64,000 bases of DNA, taken from CAYQJS01 sp964417895 (lineage in GTDB: Bacteria > Chloroflexota > UBA6077 > SHYK01). Below, in pieces: positions 16,801 to 25,800 of the stretch (positions are counted from its first letter, which is position 1; each line of letters starts with the position of its first letter). The notes below the pieces were generated by a model, which was given only the letters and a program-made list of their open reading frames with translations, did not search any database and was not told where the DNA came from. The stretch spans positions 1 to 64,000 of the forward strand of contig CAYQJS010000015.1 in assembly GCA_964417895.1 (NCBI GenBank), read 5' to 3'. Position numbers and translations under genes: made by a program.

Positions 16801-17624
16801 TGCGGCGGAGCGGGGGCAACGCCATCGAACTGCAAGGGAGCGGGTGCCCGACCATCAGTGTGGGCTCCCTGACCGACAACACCGGATACGGGCTGTACCT
16901 GAACTCGGGCCTGGCGTGCGACCCGGGTCCAGCGGCCCTGAACGCGGCGGCCTACACGGGCAACGGTGGGGTGAACCGCATCTTCCGGTCCGGCGGCCTG
17001 CTGTCCGCGGGGACGGGGCGGCTGCGATCGTACGGCATCCCGTACTTCGTCGACAGCAGCATCACCATCGGCGTGGGGGCGACGCTGATCGTTGAGCCGG
17101 GCGTGACGCTGGCGTTCAGTGCCCTCACGGGGCTATTCGTGTCGGGCACGCTCACCGCCGACGCGAGCAGCAGCCCGCTTACTCCCATCGTGTTGACGAC
17201 GGCCAATGCGTCGCCGGTACCTGGCCAATGGATCGGAGTTATCTTCCAGGCGGGCTCGGGCGGAATCCTTAACCGCGCCAGGGTCGAGTACGCCGGCGCC
17301 GCCGCCTCCGGCATCCGCGTGGATACCACCGTGGCGCTAACCTGGGACCACGTGACCCTGACGAACAACGCCGGAAACGGGCTCGACGTCCAGGTTGGTG
17401 GGGCCACGGTGGTGATTGCGAATTCCAACTTCACCAATGCGCCGGGGAACGGCATCAGGAACGACGGCGCCCTCAGCATCGTGAACGCTAGCGATAGCTG
17501 GTGGGGCTCCGCCACGGGCCCAACGATCGCCTCGAACCCGGGCGGGACGGGGGATGCCATCGTCGGCACAAACGCCGCCGGCGTCACCTTCACCGGTTTC
17601 ACCAGTGCCCCTGTTCCTAACTGA
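13815..17624 (+). CDS. Large secreted protein: signal peptide, three Trp-rich beta modules, Thr/Pro linkers, C-terminal beta-helix
   Basis: 1269 residues from the ATG at 13815, chosen because it gives a clean signal peptide (MKLALRPYAVVVLALLGMAA). Three ~85-residue modules lie at about 54-145, 218-304 and 357-444, each with the core YWLWVST, GDGNLYSQSQGT and VRLWSL-G-W--IDY-YGPG. They are joined by mucin-like repeats of TPTATLTP type. Residues about 494-1269 form four ~205-residue repeats: a strand-rich segment with GQWIGVIFQ and LDQITVRRS, then GLYLNSG--CDPG, then NYTGNGGSNRIF. These look like right-handed parallel beta-helix turns with right-handed/NosD-like character. Probably a cell-wall or extracellular adhesin or glycan-binding protein. 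No sorting motif is evident. The next secreted gene begins 190 bp downstream. Confidence 0.85.
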   Translation: MKLALRPYAVVVLALLGMAALGPAEMVTQRGSPESMSRGESAHAAALLQQQPALAQMVTPVPGSILPSVQASPTVTFNWTTGLGVTQYWLWVSTVQGDGNLYSQSQGTNLSATVSGVPRTVRVFVRLWSLISGNWLFIDYQYGPGALISTAAPTLTPAITQTPTFTATPTGTLTSTPTATLTPTATLTPTATLTPTGTLTATPTTTLTATATSIPPALAEMGSPVPGSILPSSTVTFSWISGTGVSDRWLWVSTVFGDGNLYSQVQTGLSATVSGVPTGVPVYVRLWSLVAGNWLYIDYPYGPGVATSTPGTTLTVTPAVTPTMTSTPAGTPTMTPTGTLTATPTLTPAATSVSAVLAEMLAPVPGTMLGSSTVPFSWTSGSGVTEYWLWVSTVAGDGNLYSQSQGTSQAATVGGVPTGARAYVRLWSLLGGNWLFIDYQYGPGAVTSTPAPTLTAAATNTPPPTLTPTETLTPTVTLTPSVTPTPTATQLPNCGTLGGTISVNTTFVGPCIYTVTSSLTVFSGVTLTIQPLVTLRFNPGTGLFVQGTLIANGVIASTPILFTTASASPAPGQWIGVYFQPGSTGTLRHATAEYAGSAGYGVRVDTAGVVTLDQITVRRSAGRGIDLQLSGCPSISMASLTDNADFGLYLNSGLTCDPGAGALIAANYTGNGGSNRIFQSGGTVAVGTGRLRAYGVPYFLNNSIVVNPGATLVVEPGVPLAFNTGTGLFVSGTLTADGVIAGTPILFTTASASPAPGQWSGVIFQAGAPGGAGTLRHATVEYAGASLFGVRIDSAAGVTLDQITVRQTSGRGIQLQGIGCASISMASLTDNTDFGLYLNSSPTCDPGVGVLNAANYTGNGGSNRIFRSGGVLAAGTGTLRDYGVPYFVNSTIGINPGATLVVHPNVTLAFNAGTGLTVAGTLAADGGSASTPILFTTASAVPAPGQWIGVIFQVGAPGGAGTIRFATVEYAGSGLGTLFGVRVDSAVGVTLDQITVRRSGGNAIELQGSGCPTISVGSLTDNTGYGLYLNSGLACDPGPAALNAAAYTGNGGVNRIFRSGGLLSAGTGRLRSYGIPYFVDSSITIGVGATLIVEPGVTLAFSALTGLFVSGTLTADASSSPLTPIVLTTANASPVPGQWIGVIFQAGSGGILNRARVEYAGAAASGIRVDTTVALTWDHVTLTNNAGNGLDVQVGGATVVIANSNFTNAPGNGIRNDGALSIVNASDSWWGSATGPTIASNPGGTGDAIVGTNAAGVTFTGFTSAPVPN

Positions 17625-17701
17625 GGACGGATACACACAAAGGGAAGCTGGCGGGGCCGCGCCACGGCCGTGGCGGAGGCGCCCGTACGGCAACCCGCGG
17701 C

Positions 17702-17759
17702 CGATTCGGCTGGCTCGGCGCCGGGAGGAGTCTCAACCGGACCCCACGGCGCTGAATCG
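17702..17759 (+). promoter_or_regulatory. Leader stem-loop upstream of the TIG-domain secreted gene, conserved at 26673
   Basis: CGATTCGGC (17702-17710) pairs with GCTGAATCG (17751-17759), with one G-U pair. The enclosed region contains GGCGCCGGGAGGAGTCTC. The paralogous gene at 26781 has GGCGCCGAGAGGAATCTC in the same place, inside an even stronger stem. The stem lies 57 nt before the GTG start. Function unknown: a cis-regulatory RNA or protein-binding leader is possible. Confidence 0.5.
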
Positions 17760-17815
17760 TACGCCGCGGGCGCAGGATAAAATCCCCGGGAAACCGTGAG
17801 AGCGAGAGGAGACCA

Positions 17816-20434
17816 GTGGCCAGGCGGGAGTTCATCAGCGTGGCTTCGGCGCTCGTAATGGGCCTGGCGTTGACACTCCCCGTCGCCCAACCTGGTTCCG
17901 CGGTGACCGGCGTTGGGGCCGTGGGGCCCGCGGCCGGCAGCAGCGGCGGCGGCACGGCTATCACGATCACCGGTGGCGATTTCATGCCGGGCGGCTGCAC
18001 GGCCGCGCAGATGACGCCGCTCACATCCGTGACGGTCGACCCGGGCGGCACGCCGGCGGTGGCGACGAATGTCGTCGTCGTCAGCGACACGTCGATCACG
18101 GCAGTCACGGCGGCCCACCCGGCGGGCGGGCCGTTCATCGTGCGCGTCGCCCAGGGCGCCCCGGCGGGTGGGTGCACCGGGGCGTCGACGAGTTTCGACA
18201 GTCCGGCGCTGTACACGCACGTCAACCCCACGGCGACGTCAGTTGGGCCACCGAGCGGGCCCGCCGGCAGCACGATCAGCATCTTCGGGTCCAGCATGCA
18301 GGGGACGACCGACGTTCGCTACGTCGGCCCGCTCGGGGTGTCCACCGCCTCGACGTCCGACACGGGAACGCCCGTCGTCGCGACGGGCGGCGGCTCGGTT
18401 ACCAGCGTGGCCCCGGCCTCGCTCGCGCCGGGCACGTACAGCATCGTCCTGGTGAACGCGTCGGGCGCCTTCGCGCAGTCCGCCTCCTTCACTGTGCTGG
18501 CGCCGACGCCCTCAGTCGGTCCGAGCCCGTTCCCGACGTTGATCGGTGGCTTCGGCGTCACCGTCACGGTAACGGCCTCTCCGTCGAATAGCGCGCCGTG
18601 CGGCCTGGTGGTGGGGCCGTCTCCGACTTTCACCCTGAGCAATGCCTCGGCCCCGGGCAGTGCCCTGGCCGGGGTCAGCGTCGTGATCGTCTCCGTCATC
18701 GACGCCAACACCGCGCGCGCCGCCGTCACTGACGCCAACGGCGTGGCGACGTTCGGCGGGATGACCCCCGGCATCTACCGGATCACCTCGGCGGACAGCA
18801 CCGACTTCGTTCCCGTACTGCTTGCGGGCCTCGACATGGCCTTTGGCGGACCAGCCGGACACCTGATCGACACCCGGGTCGCGAGCATCACGGGTGGCGC
18901 CAACGTGCCCGTTGCGCTGGTCTGCAGGACAGCGCCGCTCATCGATCTCCTCTCGCCCACGACCAGCTCGGTCGCGTTCGGGCAGGTCGTGGACTACTTC
19001 ACCGGACTGCCCATCGTGGGCGCTCCGATCCTCGTGAACGTCAACGCGGGGACGGCGGCCAACCCGCAGCCCGGCACGCAGATAGCCTCCGTCCTGACCG
19101 ACGCCAACGGCCGGTGGGTAACGCCGGAGATCCCGGCGGGCCCCTACGTCGCCAGGGTAGCCGCGTCGCTCGGGCTCAACTGTGTTCTCAGCGGGATCAA
19201 TCTTTGCGCCGACGCCTTCCAGCTCGTGCCGGCCGGCGTGGCGACCGCTATCCCTACCCCGACACCGATGATGGCGCCCACGAGCACGCTTCCGCCGACG
19301 GGGGCGGCGGTGGTGGCTCAGATGGTGGCGCCGGCGCCGGGTTCGGTCCTGCCATCGTCGACGGTGACCTTCAGCTGGACGGGCGGGACAGGGGCCACGC
19401 AGTACTGGCTGTGGGTCTCGACAATACTGGGCGATGGGAACCTGTACACCCATTCGCAGGAGACGAGCCTGTCGGCGACGGTGAGCGGGATACCGAGAGG
19501 CGCCCCGGTGTACGTGCGGCTGTGGTCGCTGGTGTCGGCGAGCTGGTTGTATATCGACTACCCGTATGGGCCTGGTGTGGCGACCTCGACGCCGGCGGCG
19601 ATTCCGACACTCGCGACGACACCGACGATGACGCCGACCCCGTCGCCGACGCCCACGGTGTCGGCGACTCTGGCGGCCACGAGCGCGGGAACGGCGACGA
19701 TCGCCCCGACGGCGACGAATACGCCGACCCCGACGGCGACACTGCCCCTGACAGCGACCAGCACGTCGGGTGCGGTGGCGGTGGCGCTGGCGCAGATGGT
19801 GGCGCCGGCGCCGGGGTCGGTCGTGCCGTCGTCCACGGTGACGTTCAGCTGGACGGGCGGGACGGGAGTGACCCAGTACTGGCTGTGGGTAGGGACGGTG
19901 CTAGGCGATGGGAACCTGTACTCCCAGTCGCAAGGGACGAGCCTGTCGGTGACGGTGAGCGGGATACCGACAGGGGTTCCGGTGCACGTGCGGCTGTGGT
20001 CGCTGGTGTCGGGGATCTGGCAGTACATCGACTACCCATATGGTCCGGGCGTGGCGACCTCGACGCCAGCGGCGAGCCCGCCGCCGGCGGGGACGCCGAC
20101 GATCGCGCCGACGGCGACGAACACGGTGAGTCCGACGATGACGAGCACGCCGGGTGCGGCGGTGCTAGCGGAGATGGTGACGCCGGCGCCGGGGTCGGCG
20201 CTGACGTCGCCGATGGTGACGTTCAGCTGGACGAGCGGCACGGGGGTGACGCAGTACTGGCTGTGGGTCTCGACAGTGCCGGGCGATGGGAACGTGTACA
20301 CGCAGTCACAGGGGACGAGCCTGTCGGTGACGGTGAGTGGGGTGCCCACGACGGGAACGGTGTACGTGCGGCTGTGGTCGCTGATGTCGGGAGATTGGCA
20401 GTATCGGGACTACAACTATGGAACGAGCGGCTAG
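17816..20434 (+). CDS. Secreted modular protein: TIG/IPT domains, carboxypeptidase-regulatory-like repeats, three Trp-rich modules
   Basis: 872 residues beginning at GTG with GAGAGGA 6-10 nt upstream. A signal peptide (about residues 1-30, ending QPGSAVT) is followed by two IPT/TIG-like Ig folds (GPAAGSSGGGTAITITGGDF and SVGPPSGPAGSTISIFGS). Then come segments like CarboxypepD_reg/SdrD-B domains (DANGVATFGGMTPGIYRITS and VLTDANGRWVTPEIPAGPY). Three Trp-rich modules follow at about 500-586, 658-745 and 783-872, joined by Thr/Pro linkers. The protein ends right after the last module. The N-terminal ~470 residues are paralogous to the gene at 26781, so this is a fusion of that architecture with the module family. 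Confidence 0.85.
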   Translation: MARREFISVASALVMGLALTLPVAQPGSAVTGVGAVGPAAGSSGGGTAITITGGDFMPGGCTAAQMTPLTSVTVDPGGTPAVATNVVVVSDTSITAVTAAHPAGGPFIVRVAQGAPAGGCTGASTSFDSPALYTHVNPTATSVGPPSGPAGSTISIFGSSMQGTTDVRYVGPLGVSTASTSDTGTPVVATGGGSVTSVAPASLAPGTYSIVLVNASGAFAQSASFTVLAPTPSVGPSPFPTLIGGFGVTVTVTASPSNSAPCGLVVGPSPTFTLSNASAPGSALAGVSVVIVSVIDANTARAAVTDANGVATFGGMTPGIYRITSADSTDFVPVLLAGLDMAFGGPAGHLIDTRVASITGGANVPVALVCRTAPLIDLLSPTTSSVAFGQVVDYFTGLPIVGAPILVNVNAGTAANPQPGTQIASVLTDANGRWVTPEIPAGPYVARVAASLGLNCVLSGINLCADAFQLVPAGVATAIPTPTPMMAPTSTLPPTGAAVVAQMVAPAPGSVLPSSTVTFSWTGGTGATQYWLWVSTILGDGNLYTHSQETSLSATVSGIPRGAPVYVRLWSLVSASWLYIDYPYGPGVATSTPAAIPTLATTPTMTPTPSPTPTVSATLAATSAGTATIAPTATNTPTPTATLPLTATSTSGAVAVALAQMVAPAPGSVVPSSTVTFSWTGGTGVTQYWLWVGTVLGDGNLYSQSQGTSLSVTVSGIPTGVPVHVRLWSLVSGIWQYIDYPYGPGVATSTPAASPPPAGTPTIAPTATNTVSPTMTSTPGAAVLAEMVTPAPGSALTSPMVTFSWTSGTGVTQYWLWVSTVPGDGNVYTQSQGTSLSVTVSGVPTTGTVYVRLWSLMSGDWQYRDYNYGTSG

Positions 20435-20568
20435 CGTCAAGCGAGTAGCGATGGAGGGTCGGATGAGCATTTCCGCTCGTTGGCCTTGGGCCGGTTCCGT
20501 AGGGGCGAGGCATGCCCCGCCCCGTGACCCAGCCCGAGCTGTTGCGATGGCGCCCCGTGGGGGTACGC

Positions 20569-20588
20569 GGGTCAGGCATGCCTGACCC
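20569..20588. repeat. 20-bp perfect palindrome with a GCATGC centre
   Basis: GGGTCAGGCATGCCTGACCC, followed by a second degenerate copy (GCCAGGCATGCCCTGGGGC). The same palindrome occurs at 37416-37435 and 37570-37589, with a one-base variant at 37630-37649. It lies in the 280-bp gap before the next secreted gene. Confidence 0.85.
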
Positions 20589-20713
20589 CTAAGGCCAGGC
20601 ATGCCCTGGGGCCAGAAACCCTCCAACCCGTCTCGCTCAACTGTAGCGAGACTGTGACAATTAGACACCTCCTGTTATTTGATCGTTCTGCCCCTACGTG
20701 GTATAGGGCATAC

Positions 20714-22273
20714 ATGCGGACGTACCTCTCATTCGTGGTCGCTGCGCTGGCGCTGCTGGGCATAACGGCTCTCGGCCGCACCCCCCAGGACGCGGTCGCT
20801 CAAGGAGCGCCGGCGCAAATCGTGTCGCCGGCGCCGGGGACGACGCTGGCGTCGTCGACGGTCCCGTTCAGCTGGACCAGCGGTGCAGGAGCAACCCAGT
20901 ACTGGCTCTGGGTCTCGACCGTGCAGGGGGATGGAAACCTGTACTCCCAGTCGCAGGGGACGAACCTGTCGGCGACGGTAAGCGGGATACCGAGGACGGT
21001 GCGGGTGTACGTGCGCCTGTGGTCCCTCATTTCAGGGATCTGGCAATTCATCGACTACCAGTATGGTCCCGGCTTGACGACGCCCACGATCGCCCCGACG
21101 GCGACGAGTATCGCGATAGCGACGGCGACCCCTGTGCCGACCACCGGGCCAGGGGTGTTGGCGCAAATGCGGTCGCCCGTGCCGGGTACGCTGCTGGCGG
21201 CAACGACGACGTTCAGCTGGCAAGCGGGAACGGGAGCAACGCAATACTGGCTGTGGGTCTCGACCGTGCAGGGCGATGGCAACCTCTATTCCCAATCGCA
21301 GGGGACGAGCCTGTCGGCGACCGTGAGCGGGATACCGACGACGGTCCGCGTGTACGTGCGCCTGTGGTCGCTGATATTCGGGAACTGGCTGTTCATCGAC
21401 TACGCGTATGGGCCCGGCTCGATGACGTCCACGCCGGCGGCGATGCCGACGCCAACGGGGACGCTGACGGCGACGCCGACAGCGACCCGGACCGCAACAC
21501 TGACGCCTACGGGGACGCTCACCGCAACGCCTACAGCTACTGAGACGCCAACGCTAACATCGACGCCAACAGGAACGCTGACGTCAACCCCCACCCCTAC
21601 ACGGACCAATACCCCAGGGCCCGGGGCAGCGGAGATAGTGTCGCCTTTGCCCCCAGCGATTCTCGCATCGACGACGACGTTCAGCTGGACGAGCGGCGGG
21701 CAGGTGACGCAGTACTGGCTGTGGGTCTCGACAGTGCCGGGCGATGGAACCCTGTACTCCCAGTCGCAGGGAACGGGCCGGTCGGCGACAGTGAGCGGGA
21801 TCCCGTCAGCAACGCGTCTATACGTTCGCCTGTGGTCGCTCATAGCGGGGGTCTGGCAGTTCCGCGACTACACTTACGGTCCCGCCGTGGCGGAGATAGT
21901 GGACCCGCCGCCGGGATCGATCCTGACGTCTTCGACGGTGACGTTCACCTGGACCAGGGGCGCGGGGGTGACGCAGTACTTCCTGTGGGTCGGGACATCG
22001 CTCGGCGCCAGCAACGTGTATTCGCTATCGCAGGGGACCAACCAGACGGTGACTGTGACCGGGGTGCCCACGACGGGAACGGTGTACGTGCGGCTGCGGT
22101 CGTTCATAGGGGGGGTCTGGCAGTTCCGCGACTACCCGTATGGTTCCAATGTGGCGACCTCGACCCCACCGCCGACGGCGACCCCGCCCCCCAGCCCGAC
22201 GCCGACCAACACGTCGACTCCGACTATAACCTTGACGCCGACTGCCACACCCCCGCCGCCGCAAGAGGATTGA
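20714..22273 (+). CDS. Secreted protein of four Trp-rich beta modules
   Basis: 519 residues from ATG 20714, which starts a signal peptide (MRTYLSFVVAALALLGITAL) related to those of the genes at 13815 and 22809. Four modules lie at about 34-120, 149-234, 306-391 and 392-478. The last two abut directly; the others are separated by Thr/Pro linkers. Each repeats YWLWVST (YFLWVGT in the fourth), SQSQGT and VRLWSL or VRLRSF followed by W-F-DY-YG. There is no other domain, so this is the simplest member of the family and best shows the module as an autonomous unit. The C-terminal tail is a short TPTNTSTPTITLTP segment. No anchor is visible. Confidence 0.85.
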   Translation: MRTYLSFVVAALALLGITALGRTPQDAVAQGAPAQIVSPAPGTTLASSTVPFSWTSGAGATQYWLWVSTVQGDGNLYSQSQGTNLSATVSGIPRTVRVYVRLWSLISGIWQFIDYQYGPGLTTPTIAPTATSIAIATATPVPTTGPGVLAQMRSPVPGTLLAATTTFSWQAGTGATQYWLWVSTVQGDGNLYSQSQGTSLSATVSGIPTTVRVYVRLWSLIFGNWLFIDYAYGPGSMTSTPAAMPTPTGTLTATPTATRTATLTPTGTLTATPTATETPTLTSTPTGTLTSTPTPTRTNTPGPGAAEIVSPLPPAILASTTTFSWTSGGQVTQYWLWVSTVPGDGTLYSQSQGTGRSATVSGIPSATRLYVRLWSLIAGVWQFRDYTYGPAVAEIVDPPPGSILTSSTVTFTWTRGAGVTQYFLWVGTSLGASNVYSLSQGTNQTVTVTGVPTTGTVYVRLRSFIGGVWQFRDYPYGSNVATSTPPPTATPPPSPTPTNTSTPTITLTPTATPPPPQED

Positions 22274-22610
22274 GGGAGAGCTGAACCAGCGGCGATGGGG
22301 TGATGGAGTGCTGGCCGTCCGTTGGCTTTCCGCCCACCCCTCGTAACCCGATTTCAGGCTGATTGACACCCCTGGCGCCTGCCTGCGACTATGTCTGAGT
22401 GCGCCGCTTCGCTCTACGCTCCCGCAGCAGGGCTGCCGCTGACGGTGCTGGTTCTGCCCTCTCCCGTTGTAGGGGGGAAGAGAGGGTACGCGTAGCCTGT
22501 CTCGTGGCCGTGTCGGAAGCTGCCCTCAGCGCACGTCTCCCATTGCGCTGGGAGGGGGATTCGGAGCGTGTGCCAACGACGACGGCCTACGCGATCGCAG
22601 TTGCGAAACA

Positions 22611-22804
22611 GAGCCTGCTGAAAAACCCGCTCACCCTGAGCGGACCGCTCGCCCTGAGCTTGTCGAAGGGCACGCTCACCATGGGCGGACCGCTCGCCCT
22701 GAGCTTGTGGTTCGACAGGCTCACCATGAGCGGACCGCTCGCCCTGAGCTTGTGGTTCGACAGGCTCACCATGAGCGGAACTCAACCTCTTCAGCAGCCT
22801 GCTA
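22611..22804. repeat. Composite repeat with AGCCTGCTGAA/TTCAGCAGCCTGCT ends, abutting the subtilase start
   Basis: The left end reads AGCCTGCTGAAAAACCCGC and the right end CTTCAGCAGCCTGCTAGG. Between them are three ~60-bp copies of GCTCACC-TGAGCGGACCGCTCGCCCTGAGCTTG with TTCGACAGGCTCACCATGAG. The same ends with a shorter interior occur at 63497-63600. It looks like a small non-coding mobile or REP-type element expanded internally. The flanking 22274-22610 holds another CTCTCCC-type palindrome and no gene. Confidence 0.75.
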
Positions 22805-22808
22805 GGCC

Positions 22809-25800
22809 ATGCTGAGGCCTGGTCTGCGCCCCTTCGCGGTCGGGGTGCTGGTGCTGCTGGGGATGGCAGCCCTCGGCCCTGGGGACTTGTGGGCGCAGCC
22901 CGGCTCGCCGGGTAGCCCAAGCCCGGGGCAGCCCGCTGCCGTGATCGAGCGCGCGCCTGCCACGCTGTCGCGGGCCGTGCGCCCCGCCCCAGACAAGCGG
23001 CCGAAGCTGCAATCGCACCTCGCCGCCGTCGCTCGAGCGCATGGCGAGCGGGGGGCCGAGGCGGGCCTCGCGGAGGCGCAAGCGCGCGGCGTCCAGCCGG
23101 TGGGCGCGAGCGTCCGCGTCGTCGTCCAGAGCATGCTCCCCGGCGGAGCCCGGGCCGCCATTGCAGCCGCGGGAGGGCGGGTCGAGGCGGAGTACGCGAA
23201 CCTGAGTCGCGTGCTCGTGCCGCCGGCCGCGCTCGAAGGGCTCGCGGCGAGCCCCTCCGTCCGCACCGTTCGTCCACCCCTTCGAGCGGTTCCCCTCGCG
23301 ATCGCGGGCCAGGGGCCGGCCGCGACGGGCGCGGTCGCATGGCAGGCGGCGGGCTGGACGGGCAGCGGCGTCAGGGTAGGGGTCATCGACCTCGGCTTCT
23401 CGGGGTACGCGGCCCGGCAGGCCAGCGGTGACCTGCCGGCCACGCTCACGGCCGTCGACTTCTGTGGGGGGCAGTTCCCCACATCGCAGGTCCACGGCGC
23501 AGCCGTGGGGGAGATCGTGTACGAGATGGCCCCCGGCGCCCAGCTCTTCCTGATCTGCATCGCGGACGAGGTCGGTCTGGGGCAGGCGAAAGACTACGCG
23601 ATCGCCAACGGCATCCAGGTCATCAACCACTCGGTGGGGTGGTTCAACAGCAGTCGCGGCGATGGAAGCGGGGGGCCCGGCAGCCCGGACGCCATCGCTG
23701 CTAGCGCCCGGGCTGCGGGCATCCTCTGGGTGAACGCGGCGGGCAACCACGCCCAGATGCACTGGAGCGGCACGTTCTCGGACCCCGATGGCAACGGCTT
23801 CCACAACTTCGCGGCGGCCGACGAGGGCAACACCGTCTTCATTCCCTCCGGCGCCACAGCATGTGTCTGGCTCAAGTGGGATGAGTGGCCGAGCACATCC
23901 CAGGACTACGACCTGTACCTGGCGCGCTCCTCCGATGTCGTCCTGGTTGCTGCGTCGGAGACCGCTCAGGCGGGCTCGACGCCGCCCACGGAGGAGCTGT
24001 GCTACACAAACCCCGACCCGTCCCAGAACTTTGCGATCTTCATCTCTAGGTTCAGCGCCACGGCCACGCCCAGGTTCGACCTCTTCGCCAGCACGACGCT
24101 CGAGTATCAGGTGGCCGGGGGCAGCGTGTTGGAGCCGGCGTCGTCAAGCTCGACTATGGCGGCCGGAGCCGTCTGCTGGCAGACCACCGGATTGGAGGCG
24201 TACAGCTCCAGGGGGCTCACCATTGATGGCCGCGTCAAACCGGACATCGCCGGCCAGGATGCCGTGTCATCGGCCACGTACGGGCTGTTCGGCGTCTGCC
24301 CGTCGGGTTTCGCGGGCACGTCGGCGGCCGCCCCCCACGTCGCGGGCGCGGCGGCGCTGGTGAGGCAGGCGAACCCCACGTTCGGGCCTGCGGAGACTCA
24401 GGCGTTCCTCCAGGGTCGGGCCCTCGACCGCGGCCCCATCGGCACAGACAGCCTGTTCGGTAGCGGCGTCCTGGCCCTGGGTATCGCCCCGGCGGCGGCG
24501 ACGCCAACGGTGATCCCGATGATGACCAGCACGCCGACGATCACCCCAGTAGCGACGAGCACGCCCACTTCGACGCCGGCGCTGGCACTGACAGCGACGA
24601 GCACGGCCATTCCGATGCCGACGATGACGCCGACCGCAACGAGCGCGCCGACAGCTACGACAACGCCCACGAGCACGGCGACGGCGACGAGCGCGCCAAC
24701 GGTGACGCCGACGGCGACGAGCGCGCCAACGGTGACGCCGGCGGCGACGAGCACGGCGACGTTGACCGCGGCACCAACGGCCACGAGCACAGCGACTCTG
24801 ACGGTGACGTTGCCGGCGACAGCGACGAACACGCCGACTTCGACCGTGACGTTGACCCCAACGGCGAGCAGCACATCGGCGACGGTGGCGCTGGCGCAGA
24901 TGGTGGCGCCAGTGCCGGGGACGATCCTGCCGTCGTCCACGGTGACCTTCAGCTGGACCAGCGGCACGGGAGTGACGGAGCACTGGCTGTGGGTGTCGAC
25001 GGTGCCCGGCGATGGGAACGTGTACTCGCAGTCGCAGGGGACGAGCCTGTCGGCGACGGTGGGTGGCATACCGACCGGGGCCCCGGTGTACGTGCGGTTG
25101 TGGTCGCTCGTGTCGGGGAGCTGGGAGTTCATCGACTACCCGTATGGTCCCGGCGTGGCGACCTCGACCCCCGCGCCCACGTTGACACCGGCGGGGGCGC
25201 CGACGATCACACCGACGCCGTCCTGGACGCCGACGGCCTCGACGACGCCAACGCCCACGGGTGCCGGAACGACGACCATCACGCCGACGATGGGGGCAAC
25301 CGGCGCGCCCACGCTCACCCCGATGGCGACGACCACGCGGACGATGACGAACTCGCCGACCCGGACGCTGACACTTCCGCCAACAGAGACCAGCCTACCG
25401 ACTACGGTGGCGCTGGCGCAGATGGTGGCGCCGGCGCCGGGGTCGATCCTGCCGTCGTCCACGGTGACCTTCAGTTGGACCAGCGGCATGGGCGTGACCC
25501 AGTACTGGCTGTGGGTAGGGACAGTGCTCGGCGATGGGAACCTGTACTCCCAGTCGCAGGGGACGAGCCTGTCGGCGACGGCGAGCGGGATACCGACAGG
25601 GGTTCCGGTGTACGCGCGGCTGTGGTCGCTGGTGTCGGGGAGCTGGCAGTACATCGACTACCCATATGGTCCCGGCGTGGCGACCTCGACGCCGGCGGCG
25701 ACCTCGACGCCGGCGGCGATCCCGACGCCAGCGGGGACACCGACGACCATGCCGACGGCGACGAACACGGTGAGTCCGACGATGACCAGCACGCCGGGTG

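Noticed and set aside
22414..23804. Minus-strand ORFs of 308 and 337 residues opposite the subtilase start
   Set aside because: Shadow frames running from the repeat into antisense of the protease; no domain.
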